From assembly GCA_016708105.1 (NCBI GenBank), contig JADJGJ010000001.1, forward strand, positions 1,488,001 through 1,552,000: a stretch of 64,000 bases of DNA. Reading direction: 5' to 3'. The stretch's first letter is position 1; every line of letters begins with the position of its first letter. This DNA comes from Crocinitomicaceae bacterium (GTDB taxonomy: Bacteria > Bacteroidota > Bacteroidia > Flavobacteriales_D > Crocinitomicaceae). Shown here piece after piece: positions 16,322 through 25,385 of this stretch. Position numbers and translations under genes: made by a program. The notes beneath the pieces are model-generated. The model was not told the origin of the DNA, made no database searches, and saw nothing but the letters and a program-made list of their open reading frames with translations.

Positions 16322-16867
16322 TCAGGATTGTTTTACCAATTGAATTTCACAATTAATTTTCACCTCATCACTCACTAAAACACCTCCTGTTTCTAGTGCT
16401 GCATTCCAGGTAAGTCCAAAATCTTTTCTGTTTATTTTTCCGCTGATGCTGAAACCGGTTTTGATATTTCCCCATGGATCTTTTGCAATGCCTCCGGGTT
16501 CAACACTTAGGCTAATTGATTTGGTAACTCCTGCAATGGTGAGGTCACCGGTAAGTGTATCTGTGTTTCCACCTTTGGTGTATTGAGTTGCTTTGAATTC
16601 AATGTTTGGGTGTTGACCTGCATTAAAAAAATCTCCACTTTTGAGGTGATTATCTCTGTCAGTATTTCCTGTTGAAATTGAATCAACCTCTGCCGTGAAA
16701 TGTACGGTAGAATTAGTAAAATCATCTCCGTTTGTTTCAGCTTTGATATCAAATTTTCCAAATGAACCGCTCACGTTGGTAAACATCATGTGTTTTACTT
16801 TGAAGCCAATTTCGCTGTGTGTAGGATCTAATGCCCATACTGTTTTTGTTGCTGTTTGTGTACTCAT
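16322..16867 (-). CDS. YceI-family protein (polyisoprenoid-binding lipocalin-like)
   Basis: This 181-residue protein has the YceI fold markers: W-A-L-D-P-T-H-S-E-I-G-F-K-V-K-H near the start, then D-N-H-L-K-S-G-D-F-F and the C-terminal G-F-S-I-S-G-K-I-N-R-K-D-F-G-L-T-W. YceI homologues bind polyisoprenoid chains in a beta-barrel pocket; many are periplasmic but this one shows no signal peptide. It lies 26 bases after the pirin gene on the same strand, so the two are probably one operon. Confidence 0.92.
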   Translation of the reverse strand: MSTQTATKTVWALDPTHSEIGFKVKHMMFTNVSGSFGKFDIKAETNGDDFTNSTVHFTAEVDSISTGNTDRDNHLKSGDFFNAGQHPNIEFKATQYTKGGNTDTLTGDLTIAGVTKSISLSVEPGGIAKDPWGNIKTGFSISGKINRKDFGLTWNAALETGGVLVSDEVKINCEIQLVKQS

Positions 16868-16893
16868 AAATTTAGTTTTTGATTTTTATTTTA

Positions 16894-17619
16894 TTATTTA
16901 TTTATAGTTAGCGGCACATCCATCAGAAGAATTTCTGACTCAGGCTGCAATGATTGAATGACGATTTCTTCAGTGTTCCAAATACCCAGTCCATCGCGTG
17001 TTTTAAGCACATGTCCGTTTACTTCAAATGATCCTGAAATAATAAATACATAAACGCCATGATCATTTTTTTTTGGTGGATACAAAATTTTTTTTGATGC
17101 ATCAAAATTTCCAAGATAAAACCATGCTTGTTGGTGAATCCATACTGCATTGTCTTGAGGCACGGGAGATAAGATCTCTTTCAATTTATTTTTACGATCT
17201 GCTTGTTCAAGTTTTATCTGTTGATATCTGGGCTGCACATCTTGTTTGTCAGGGAAAACCCAAATTTGTAAAAGATTGACAGGGTTTTCATGATCAGGGT
17301 TCATCTCACTGTGGAGAATTCCCAGCCCGGCACTCATCACTTGAATTTCACCCGCGGAAATAATAGTTCCGTTGCCCATGCTGTCTTTATGCTGCAGTGA
17401 CCCTTTGAGCGGAATAGTGATTATCTCCATATTATCATGTGGATGCATTCCAAATCCCATACCCGGGTCAATGGTATCATCATTCAAAACCCTGAGCACA
17501 CCAAAATGCATTCGTTCAGGATTATAATAACCTGAAAAACTAAATGAGTGCCAGGCATTCAACCAGCCATGGTTAGCGTGTCCTCGTGAATCAGCGCGAT
17601 GCAAAATATAATTTGACAT
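16894..17619 (-). CDS. Pirin-family bicupin (YhaK-like)
   Basis: The 241-residue protein begins Y-I-L-H-R-A-D-S-R-G-H-A-N-H-G-W-L, a standard pirin start. It has the metal-binding cupin motif H-P-H-D-N-M-E-I-I-T near residue 60, with a further histidine at H-S-E-M-N. Members bind Fe or another metal, and some are quercetin dioxygenases or redox sensors. It is the first gene of the pirin-YceI operon. Upstream, after about 80 bases, lies the first hairpin repeat array. Confidence 0.93.
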   Translation of the reverse strand: MSNYILHRADSRGHANHGWLNAWHSFSFSGYYNPERMHFGVLRVLNDDTIDPGMGFGMHPHDNMEIITIPLKGSLQHKDSMGNGTIISAGEIQVMSAGLGILHSEMNPDHENPVNLLQIWVFPDKQDVQPRYQQIKLEQADRKNKLKEILSPVPQDNAVWIHQQAWFYLGNFDASKKILYPPKKNDHGVYVFIISGSFEVNGHVLKTRDGLGIWNTEEIVIQSLQPESEILLMDVPLTINK

Positions 17620-17699
17620 AGTGAATCCCTCTTAATAATTTGACATCACAAAGTTGAGACAGTTCAAAACAGAAAACATTGAACTAGATTAAGAAATGG

Positions 17700-18078
17700 G
17701 GGTACTACCTTTTCCTCCCCCTTAATCCCCCTCAGTGAGGGGGAAAGCCGGGACTCAAGGGTTTTGCAAAAGTGCGAAGTAACGCCACTTCCTCTCTCTT
17801 TCGGAGAGAGGAAAGAGGAGAGAGGAAAAAAACACAATTGTTTCCGAAAAGTTTGGACTCATGTTACTTCCTTTCCTCCCCCTTCATCCCCCTCAGCGAG
17901 GGGGAAAGCCAGAACGCAATTGTTTCCGAAAAGTTTGGACTCATGTTACTTCCTTTCCTCCCCCTTAATCCCCCTCAACGAGGGGGAAAGCCAGAACGCA
18001 ATTGTTTAGAAAGAGTTCGAAGTAACGTCACTTCCTCTTTCCTTTGGAGAGAGGAAAGAGGAGTGAGGAAAAAAACGC
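17700..18078. repeat. Array of five imperfect hairpin modules
   Basis: Two module types recur. One has the core CTCCCCCTTAATCCCCCTC followed by GAGGGGGAAAGCC. The other has TTCCTCTTTCCTTTGGAGAG then GAGGAAAGAGGAGAGAGG. Each module folds on itself and is followed by CAATTGTTT and a CGAAGTAACGTCACTTCC-like spacer. The array fills the gap between the pirin gene and the Crp-type pseudogene and stops just short of the latter's stop codon. The same modules occur at 22.2-23.07 kb and near 37.9 kb. Confidence 0.9.
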
Positions 18079-18084
18079 AATTAC

Positions 18085-18673
18085 CTATTTCCCCATCATC
18101 CGCCTTCTGATTTTGCTTAGAAACTCCGGTGAAATTCCAAGATATGAGGCAATTTGATGCTGCGGTACCCGTTGCGGAATAGATGGATATTTTTCTATGA
18201 ATTCAAGATATCTTTCTTCTGCCGGTTTTGAGATAGATTTAAAAAGTCTTTTTTGCGTTGCAGATAAATTTCGCTGTATCAATAAACGAAAGAGCGCGTT
18301 CAAATTTTGGAACTTTAAATAGCAGATTTTCTTTTGTCTCCGGTGTGAAATAGTAGAGTTCTGTTTCTTCAATAGTTTCAATAAAAAGTTGGCTTGGCTG
18401 CTGATCATGAAAACTTGTTGGATCACCCAGCCACCAATCTTCAATTCCAAATTGCAGAATAACTTCTCCACCATGTTCGTCAATAAAATAAGTTCGTGTG
18501 CAGCCTTTAATGATGTATGCTTCAAAATTACACACCTCATTGGGCTGAAGTAGAAACTGTTTTTTCCCTACTTTTTTATATTGTAGAAGTTGATGAAAAA
18601 TTTCCAATTCGGCACGTGTAAATTGTACACTGCGGTTTACATTTTTATCTATGCCGGTATATTGATCAGTCAT
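18085..18673 (-). pseudogene. Crp/Fnr-family regulator, split by one frameshift
   Basis: The N-terminal cyclic-nucleotide-binding-like domain (18239-18673) reads through Y-I-I-K-G-C-T-R-T-Y-F-I-D and L-Q-F-G-I-E-D-W-W-L-G-D, then goes out of frame near K-F-E-R-A-L. The proper continuation (R-L-L-I-Q-R-N-L-S-A-T-Q-K-R) is in the next frame and runs to the helix-turn-helix V-P-Q-H-Q-I-A-S-Y-L-G-I-S-P-E-F-L-S-K-I-R. Removing one base near 18288-18293 restores a ~195-residue protein. Both halves are otherwise well preserved, so the break is recent or a sequencing error. The 5' end overlaps the next upstream gene by 8 bases. Confidence 0.85.
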
Positions 18674-19109
18674 TTAATATATGCATATCCATTACAAGAT
18701 CTGCTGCTATTCGTTCTTTTGTAGGGTGGAAGAAGAGTTGAATAATAATCATCAATCCGGCGCAAAGTATGTAAAGTAAATTATCACTCATAAAAAATAG
18801 AACACAGGACAATAGGGTAGGTGCCTCCATCAATGCAAATCGCACAATAGATGCTGCCCGATACTTTGCAAATTTAGAATTGTTATCTTGTTCAAGCCTT
18901 GCCATTTCAAGCAATTTTCTGAAGATTAAGTTGGCAATAACAATAAAAATCAGCATAAATACAGGGATGATAATGACCAGTATATCTTCTTCAAAATTAA
19001 ATTTCAATTCAAAGACATCTGATAAACCAACAACAACTCCAACAAAAATAATTTGACTCGCCACAATAGCAAGATGAAGTATTCTCAGCATTCTGACTTG
19101 ACTTTGCAT
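18666..19109 (-). CDS. Hypothetical membrane protein upstream of the Crp-type gene
   Basis: About 147 residues from the ATG at 19109; the frame extends to a TTG at 19184. Four membrane spans are predicted (I-L-H-L-A-I-V-A-S-Q-I-I-F-V; I-I-I-P-V-F-M-L-I-F-I-V; T-L-L-S-C-V-L-F-F-M; L-Y-I-L-C-A-G-L-M). It ends in a short charged tail (H-P-T-K-E-R-I-A-A-D-L-V-M-D). I do not recognise a family. It overlaps the regulator's start by 8 bases and is divergent from the ABC transporter operon. Confidence 0.6.
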   Translation of the reverse strand: MQSQVRMLRILHLAIVASQIIFVGVVVGLSDVFELKFNFEEDILVIIIPVFMLIFIVIANLIFRKLLEMARLEQDNNSKFAKYRAASIVRFALMEAPTLLSCVLFFMSDNLLYILCAGLMIIIQLFFHPTKERIAADLVMDMHILND

Positions 19110-19196
19110 GGATATTTTTTTGTATAAAGATAAAAAACTCCGCTCACTTCTGTCTTGCGCCGGATAATACTTTTGTGAATACAAATTGTTTTTCGC

Positions 19197-19204
19197 TAGC
19201 TTTG
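19197..19204 (+). promoter_or_regulatory. -7 box (TAGCTTTG) of the ABC transporter operon
   Basis: An exact TAnnTTTG match 21 bases before the ATG at 19225. It supports that ATG rather than the upstream TTG at 19186, which would lie before the promoter. Confidence 0.7.
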
Positions 19205-19224
19205 AAATCGCAAAATGCTACTTT

Positions 19225-19986
19225 ATGATTCAGGTTGAAGGCTTGTGCAAGGAATTTACCTTGACAAAAAAACAAATGCGTGAAAACGGAACATCAGACA
19301 CCGTTTATCGGGCAGTAAATGATGTTTCATTTGCTTGCTCTCCGGGCAGAATTTATTCATTACTCGGTCCTAATGGCGCAGGAAAAACTACCACGCTACG
19401 TATGATCTCTACCATGATATTACCTACTCGTGGTTCAATTATCATATGTGGAGTTGATGCCTTGAGAAATCCAAATGAGGCAAGAAAAAAAATAGGTTTT
19501 CTCACCGGTTCTACCGGACTATATGAGAGATTGACTCCGGATGAATTGTTGAAATATTTTGCTGATCTCAATGATGTTTCAAAATCTGATTTTGAGAAAA
19601 GAAGACAGCACTATTATGATTTGTTGAATATGCATGATTTCAAATCAAAACGCATTGGTCAGCTTTCTACCGGTATGAAACAAAAAGTATCAATCACCAG
19701 AACTATGATTCATGATCCTGAAGTGGTGGTATTTGATGAGCCCACCTCCGGTCTTGATGTAATCACGGCAGAGAATATTATCACCTTGATCAGAAATTGT
19801 AAAGAGCAAAATAAAACGGTCATATTTTCATCACACATTATGTCAGAGGTTGATTTGCTTTGTGATGATTTAGCTATTATCACCAAAGGAAAACTTGTGT
19901 ACAATAGTACCATGGCTGAGTTCAGAGCGCAAATGAAATCAGAATCTCTGACTGCTGAGTTTATAAGTAAGGTGCATGAAGCGTAG
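19225..19986 (+). CDS. ABC transporter ATP-binding protein (NatA/CcmA-like, ABC-2 type)
   Basis: This 253-residue ATPase has Walker A (L-G-P-N-G-A-G-K-T-T), the ABC signature L-S-T-G-M-K-Q-K, Walker B (V-V-V-F-D-E-P-T-S-G-L-D) and the switch histidine in S-S-H-I-M. The arrangement is that of ATPases paired with ABC-2 permeases such as NatAB. The next gene, 28 bases on, encodes that permease, so the pair forms an exporter. The substrate is not determined; sodium or drug export is the usual guess. Confidence 0.93.
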   Translation: MIQVEGLCKEFTLTKKQMRENGTSDTVYRAVNDVSFACSPGRIYSLLGPNGAGKTTTLRMISTMILPTRGSIIICGVDALRNPNEARKKIGFLTGSTGLYERLTPDELLKYFADLNDVSKSDFEKRRQHYYDLLNMHDFKSKRIGQLSTGMKQKVSITRTMIHDPEVVVFDEPTSGLDVITAENIITLIRNCKEQNKTVIFSSHIMSEVDLLCDDLAIITKGKLVYNSTMAEFRAQMKSESLTAEFISKVHEA

Positions 19987-20014
19987 TTGTTTTCAGGGTT
20001 GAAAAAAAAAGTTT

Positions 20015-21196
20015 ATGAAAAAAATAATTCTCATAGCAAAGAAAGAATTTCTTGACATTCTTCGTGATCGCAGAACATTGATCAGAATGATTCTTATTCC
20101 TTTATTGGTGTTCCCGCTCATCATGAATATTGTCACGCGTGTACAAAGTTCGCAATCACAAAAACAGGCTGAGAAAGAATTGACCATTGGGTATATTTTG
20201 AATGGTCAATCAGTTGAAGGCATTGATAGAATGCGGCAGACACCCAATTATACTTTTGTTGAGTTTGCAGATACAAATACTTTAATGGCGTCAATAATTT
20301 CAGATTCTACCGACATGGGTATTTACTACACGCCAACATTTAACGCAGATTATGATTCTGGCTTGCAGGCGAAATATGTTTTGTTTTATCGAGCTGCAGA
20401 TGGTGAAGATTATGATAGATTTAAAGAGGTATTGAATCGTGAAGATTCTGTGCTCACTGCGCAACGCATGCAGCAAATTGGTAAGCCTTATGAATATGTT
20501 GAACCTACCTCACGAAGAATGTCAAATTTGTCAACATTAGAAGAGATTTTAGGTAAATACGCCGGCGGAATTTTACCGTATATTTTTATGGCATTTCTTT
20601 TCATGGGCTGCATGTTGCCGGCAATTGATTTATTTGCAGGTGAGAAGGAGAGAGGAACTATTGAAACGCTGCTCACTTCACCGGTAAATCGTTCTCAAAT
20701 TCTATTGGGAAAATTTATTGTAGTAGTGTGTTTTGGGTTAATGTCTGCCAGTGTTGCACTTGCCGGTTTGTTCATCAGTCTCAATATGCTTGAAGCTGAT
20801 GGTGAACTAATGGCTGCAATCAATCAAATACTCAGTCCCACCCTCATAGGAACACTTTATGTTTTGCTGGTTCCTCTCGCGTTTTTCTTTGCCGGTGTGA
20901 TGATTCCAATTTCTGTTTATGCGCGCTCATTCAAAGAAGCGCAAAGCATTTTAACTCCATTAAATATTGTGATGGTTTTACCTGCCATGGCCGGCTTTTT
21001 TCCTGGTGTTGAATTGGATTATACAACAGCTTTTATACCAATTGTCAACGTGGTGCTTGCTTGCAAAGCAATCATTGCAGGTAATGCAGATGGCGTTCTC
21101 TTGGCAATTACATTTGTAACGTTGATTGTGCTTGCTGCTATTTCATTGTTGATTGCACTCAGACAGTTTGGTAAAGAAACTTCCATTCTCAGGTAA
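20015..21196 (+). CDS. ABC-2 type permease (NatB-like)
   Basis: The 393-residue membrane protein starts with a cytoplasmic helix (I-A-K-K-E-F-L-D-I-L-R-D-R-R-T-L) and one span. A periplasmic domain of about 150 residues and a C-terminal block of five spans follow. G-E-K-E-R-G-T-I-E-T-L-L-T-S-P is the typical cytoplasmic coupling motif of NatB-type permeases. It directly follows the ATPase gene, and its stop is immediately before the start of the CPBP gene, so all three are co-transcribed. Confidence 0.92.
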   Translation: MKKIILIAKKEFLDILRDRRTLIRMILIPLLVFPLIMNIVTRVQSSQSQKQAEKELTIGYILNGQSVEGIDRMRQTPNYTFVEFADTNTLMASIISDSTDMGIYYTPTFNADYDSGLQAKYVLFYRAADGEDYDRFKEVLNREDSVLTAQRMQQIGKPYEYVEPTSRRMSNLSTLEEILGKYAGGILPYIFMAFLFMGCMLPAIDLFAGEKERGTIETLLTSPVNRSQILLGKFIVVVCFGLMSASVALAGLFISLNMLEADGELMAAINQILSPTLIGTLYVLLVPLAFFFAGVMIPISVYARSFKEAQSILTPLNIVMVLPAMAGFFPGVELDYTTAFIPIVNVVLACKAIIAGNADGVLLAITFVTLIVLAAISLLIALRQFGKETSILR

Positions 21197-22126
21197 ATGC
21201 TCACGTTTGTTAATTATCTCAGAACTTATTTCAAGGCAGGCTTTCATTGGGCTCCGCATCTTTGGGCTGCACTATTTTTGGCTTTGTCTATTTCAGCGAA
21301 TTATTATTGGGATTTTTACGACCGGGTGACTGAACATTACTACAAAAAACCAATTAGTGTAGTTTTTTTATTCTGCTTTTATGCATTTGCTTTTCTGGCA
21401 GCAACGGCAATTGTATCTTATTTCAAAAAAGAAAAGCGCCCGTTGTTTAATCGCAAATATTTGCTTTTTGGTTTAATTGGAATTGCGTTTCTCAGCTTGG
21501 ACAGTAGTTATTATTTGATGAAATTTGCTGACACATTTTTGCCCGTAAACCCTTACGTGCAAGATTGGATGAAATCGCTGTTGAGTAATTTATCCAGTTT
21601 CATTACCGTGATTATTCCATTATACATTTTATATTTTGGGGTAAAACATTTTAAACCTGAATTATACGGAATGCGTCTCAACGGAGCAAAAGTACTGCCT
21701 TATTTCTGGTTGATTCTGTTCATGATTCCTCTGATGTATCTTGCATCGTTCAGACCTGATTTTTTAGAAACATATCCTACCTATAATGATCATTTTGAAT
21801 ATAGATTTCTGAATACTGAGCAATGGATAACAGCGGGTTTATATGAGTTCACGTATGGGTTTGATTTTATTTCGGTAGAACTTTTTTTCAGAGGATTTTT
21901 AGTTGTTGCATTGTCGAGATTTGTTGGAAAAGATGCCTTAATACCCATGGTGGTTGTGTACGCATTTTTACACTTTGGCAAACCCGCGGGCGAAGCAATC
22001 AGTTCTATTTTTGGCGGATATATTCTTGGAATTCTCGCTTATCAATCACGCAATATTTTTGGTGGATTGGTAGCGCATCTCGGTGTCGCATGGGGAATGG
22101 AGTATTTTGCCTATTTGCAAGGTTGA
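21197..22126 (+). CDS. CPBP-family intramembrane protease-like protein
   Basis: The 309-residue polytopic protein has the CPBP (CAAX/Abi) motifs in the C-terminal third: E-L-F-F-R-G at 228-233, H259 in F-L-H-F-G-K, and A-H-L-G near 293-296. The first motif, usually E-E-x-x-x-R, reads V-E-L-F-F-R, so one glutamate is missing. Homologues include Rce1-like prenyl proteases and bacteriocin-immunity proteins; in exporter operons they may process the exported substrate. The gene abuts the permease stop. Confidence 0.82.
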   Translation: MLTFVNYLRTYFKAGFHWAPHLWAALFLALSISANYYWDFYDRVTEHYYKKPISVVFLFCFYAFAFLAATAIVSYFKKEKRPLFNRKYLLFGLIGIAFLSLDSSYYLMKFADTFLPVNPYVQDWMKSLLSNLSSFITVIIPLYILYFGVKHFKPELYGMRLNGAKVLPYFWLILFMIPLMYLASFRPDFLETYPTYNDHFEYRFLNTEQWITAGLYEFTYGFDFISVELFFRGFLVVALSRFVGKDALIPMVVVYAFLHFGKPAGEAISSIFGGYILGILAYQSRNIFGGLVAHLGVAWGMEYFAYLQG

Positions 22127-22139
22127 TGCGTGAGCTTTT

Positions 22140-23068
22140 AGGCCTTAGGGCTTAGGGTATAGGACAAAGGGCATAGTGCGTGGGGTATTGAAAAGTGTGC
22201 ATTAGCGTCAGTTCTTTTCCTCTCCTCGGTCCTCTCCAAAGGAGAGGATGCCACATCGCAATTGTTTCCGCAAAGTGTGAAGTAACGTCACTTCCTCTTT
22301 CCTTTGGAGAGAGGAAAGCGGAGAGAGGAAAAAAACACAATTGTTTAGAAAGAGTGCGAAGTCACGTCACTTCCTTTCCTCCCCCTTAATCCCCCTCCAG
22401 AGGGGGAAAGCCAGGGCGCAATTGTTTCCGCAAAGTGTGAAGTAACGTCACTTCCTTTCCTCCCCCTTAATCCCCCTCCAGAGGGGGAAAGCTAGGGCGC
22501 AATTGTTTCCGAAAAGTTTGAAGTCACGTCACTTCCTCTTTCCTTTGGAGAGAGGAAAGTGGAGAGAGGAAAAAAACACAATTGTTTAGAAAGAGTGCGA
22601 AGTCACGTCACTTCCTTTCCTCCCCCTTAATCCCCCTCCAGAGGGGGAAAGCCAGGGCGCAATTGTTTCCGCAAAGTGCGAAGTAACGTTACTTCCTCTC
22701 TCTTGTGGAGAGAGGAAAGAGGAGAGAGGAAAAAAACACAATTGTTTAGAAAGAGCGTGCATTAACGTCACTTCCTTTCCTCCCCCTTGATCCCCCTCCA
22801 GAGGGGGAAAGCCAGGGCGCAATTGTTTAGAAAGAGTTCGAAGTTGCGTCACTTCCTCTTTCCTTTGGAGAGAGGAAAGAGGAGAGAGGAAAAAAACACA
22901 ATTGTTTAGAAAGAGCGCGAAGTCACGTCACTTCCTTTCCTCCCCCTTAATCCCCCTCCAGAGGGGGAAAGCCAGGGCGCAATTGTTTCCGAAAAGTTTG
23001 AAGTCACGTCACTTCCTCTTTCCTTTGGAGAGAGGAAAGCGGAGAGAGGAAAGCGGAGAGAGGAAATC
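22140..23068. repeat. Array of about eleven alternating hairpin modules, preceded by CTTAGGG repeats
   Basis: At 22140-22160 the heptamer CTTAGGG occurs about twice with variants. From about 22207 to 23068, roughly eleven modules follow every ~80 bases. The type with CTTTCCTTTGGAGAGAGGAA and the type with CCCCCTTAATCCCCCTCCAG mostly alternate, each followed by CACAATTGTTT or CGCAATTGTTT and a GAAGTCACGTCACTTCC-like spacer. The array lies between the convergent CPBP and OmpA-family genes and ends within 5 bases of the latter's stop. No coding frame here is credible. Confidence 0.92.
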
Positions 23069-23070
23069 CC

Positions 23071-25254
23071 TCAAAACGAAATAATAATAAACTCCGTACG
23101 ACGATTTTCCTGGTGCTTGGTGTCATCACACGTTACGCCATCGCCGCATTCATTGACAAGTTTTGTTTCACCATAGCCAACGCCTTTGATTCGTTCAGGG
23201 TTGGTGATGCGTGCTTTGATGTAATCTGCTGAAGATTTTGCGCGTTTGTCTGACAAGGTCTGGTTTGATTTTGCATTGCCGCGTGAATCAGTATGTGAAC
23301 CTAATTCAACAATCATAGTTGGATTATCATTCATCACTTTGACAATTTTATCTAATTCAAGTGCGGCATCTGGTCTGATATTCCATTTTCCTGAATCAAA
23401 ATAAATAGGTTTCAATTCTATAATTTTTGAAAGATCTTGTCCAACTTGAGCTTGCTCCAAATCAATGTCCATGAATTCATGCACATTGTACTTTCCTTCT
23501 TTATCAAAAAGTACATTGTAGGTTATTGTTTTTGACAGATATCCTTTTTTGGTAATCGTGAAATTGTAGGTGCCGCGTTCATTCAGTTTTTTATCAGGCA
23601 GTGGACGTAGATAATCTCCGGTAAGTGATGTCATGGTTGAATCTGTCAGACCGGTCATATTATCTGTTATCGTAATTTTTACACTGTCAATAGGTGCTCC
23701 GGTTGTTTTATCTTTCACAAGCAGATAAAGTGAAATTCCGGGATCTTTTTCTAAAATCACGTTAACATTAAAAATGCCTTCTTCACCAACTGTCTCAACT
23801 GATGTTTTGCCATCAAAATATTTTTCTTTAGTGCCGGTAATTTCAAACTGCTGATCAGGTTCAACAAGCAAAGTAAATTGCCCCAAATCGTCGGTTGTTA
23901 CATAAACTTTTTCTCCGTTTACTGAATTCTTAATTTCAACATTTACGCCGGCCAGCAGGTTTCCTTCTTTATCGTGCGCAAAGCCGTTGATTGTTTTTCT
24001 AACAAGTCCAAAGGCATAAATATCTAATCCACCAAAACCACCCACGCGGTTTGATGAAAAATAGCCGGTGCGCATGTCTTCATTCCACGCAATATAAATA
24101 TCATCTCCCGCTGAATTCATAGGGTATCCCATGTTAACGGGAATAGTCCATTCACCATCTACCAGGTAAGAAACAAACAAATCATAACCGCCTGATGAGT
24201 TATGACCTTTGGATGAGAACCAGATTGTTTTTCCATCTCTGCTTAAAAATGCCCCATCTTCATCAAAGCCTGTATTGATGCGGTAACTTAGCGGTTCAGG
24301 CACTGACCATGATGAGCCATTGAAATAACTCACATACAAATCAAGATTATCATTTTCAGCTTTGGCACTAAAAACAAAGGTGCGATTATCACCGGAAAAA
24401 GATCCGTGTGGTTGAAAAAAGTAACCATTCAGTGGCACAGGTAAACTGATCAAGCTGCGCAAACGATCAGCACCAAATGAGGCAATCCAAAGTGTGTTTT
24501 TATAACATACTAAAACAGTATCGCCACCGTAAGTTCTGCTCACCACAGCAACGTGATGCTTTTGATCAATTTCAGGATTGAAGGTTGAAGCAACACTTTC
24601 ATTCAAGTCAAAATAATAAATGTTCTCAAAATACTGGTTGTCTTCTGACATCAACTCGCCATCAAAATCTTTGTAACGCGCATTGTAAAGCAATAAATTA
24701 TCATCTTCAAAATAAACCGGTGTATATTCTCTTTCAATAGAGTTGATGAAATAATCCATGTTAGTTACATAAAATGGCTCATAGATATTTTCATTGTTGT
24801 TTAGTGCATTTTGACACCAAGCTATTTGAACACTCATATATTGCAAAATCTGATCATTTACCTTTGTTTTTTTTGTGATGTGCTGTTTGTAAAAGGTGTA
24901 ATATTTCAAGGCCTCTTTATGTCTTTCATGCATGCGCAAACATTCAGCATATTTATAGTAAACCAGGTAATTTGTATCAGGCGTATTTACTGCTATTCTG
25001 CGCTCCAGATATATGAGTGCTGAATCATACAGTTGGTAATCGTACAAATAGATATCTGACACGGCATCCAAAGCGCGAATGTTTTTTGGGTCAACTGCAA
25101 GCACTTCTTTATACAGTTTCAATGATTTTGAAAATTCACTGACCTGTCTCTGTTTATCTGCGTTGACAAGATGCGCATTGATATTGATTTGCGCATTTAA
25201 CGTTAACTGAGCACAGAAAGCAAAAAGCACGGCAATAAGAATTCTGGGTTTCAT
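23071..25254 (-). CDS. PorE-like OmpA-family protein (TPR, beta-propeller, CRD, OmpA domain)
   Basis: The 727-residue exported protein has four parts in order. A signal peptide and a TPR-like helical region come first (to ~150; L-K-L-Y-K-E-V-L-A-V-D-P). Five or six PD40/WD40-like blades follow (~170-420; repeated W-F-S-S-K-G, Y-F-S-S-N-R-V-G-G). A carboxypeptidase-regulatory-like domain spans ~425-510 with further beta domains. The OmpA C-terminal domain covers ~605-727 (I-Y-F-D-S-G-K-W-N-I; H-T-D-S-R-G; R-R-T-E-F). This is the architecture described for PorE of the type IX secretion system, which anchors the system to peptidoglycan. The CHU_C-type protein at 62.6 kb shows that a T9SS is present. 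Confidence 0.85.
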   Translation of the reverse strand: MKPRILIAVLFAFCAQLTLNAQININAHLVNADKQRQVSEFSKSLKLYKEVLAVDPKNIRALDAVSDIYLYDYQLYDSALIYLERRIAVNTPDTNYLVYYKYAECLRMHERHKEALKYYTFYKQHITKKTKVNDQILQYMSVQIAWCQNALNNNENIYEPFYVTNMDYFINSIEREYTPVYFEDDNLLLYNARYKDFDGELMSEDNQYFENIYYFDLNESVASTFNPEIDQKHHVAVVSRTYGGDTVLVCYKNTLWIASFGADRLRSLISLPVPLNGYFFQPHGSFSGDNRTFVFSAKAENDNLDLYVSYFNGSSWSVPEPLSYRINTGFDEDGAFLSRDGKTIWFSSKGHNSSGGYDLFVSYLVDGEWTIPVNMGYPMNSAGDDIYIAWNEDMRTGYFSSNRVGGFGGLDIYAFGLVRKTINGFAHDKEGNLLAGVNVEIKNSVNGEKVYVTTDDLGQFTLLVEPDQQFEITGTKEKYFDGKTSVETVGEEGIFNVNVILEKDPGISLYLLVKDKTTGAPIDSVKITITDNMTGLTDSTMTSLTGDYLRPLPDKKLNERGTYNFTITKKGYLSKTITYNVLFDKEGKYNVHEFMDIDLEQAQVGQDLSKIIELKPIYFDSGKWNIRPDAALELDKIVKVMNDNPTMIVELGSHTDSRGNAKSNQTLSDKRAKSSADYIKARITNPERIKGVGYGETKLVNECGDGVTCDDTKHQENRRTEFIIISF

Positions 25255-25385
25255 GTCCGGGTTCTTTTGGATTTAATTGCCGAATATAGAATTTTTTCAA
25301 GGACTAAAGCATAATAATCATCAGCCCTGTTAAAGAGATAACAAGTTTTTGTTATTTGAATAGAATTGAAAACGCAGATTAGCAG

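Noticed and set aside
17764..18110. Open frames in the hairpin arrays at 17.8 and 22.2-23.1 kb
   Set aside because: They follow the repeat period, have low-complexity products and no start context.
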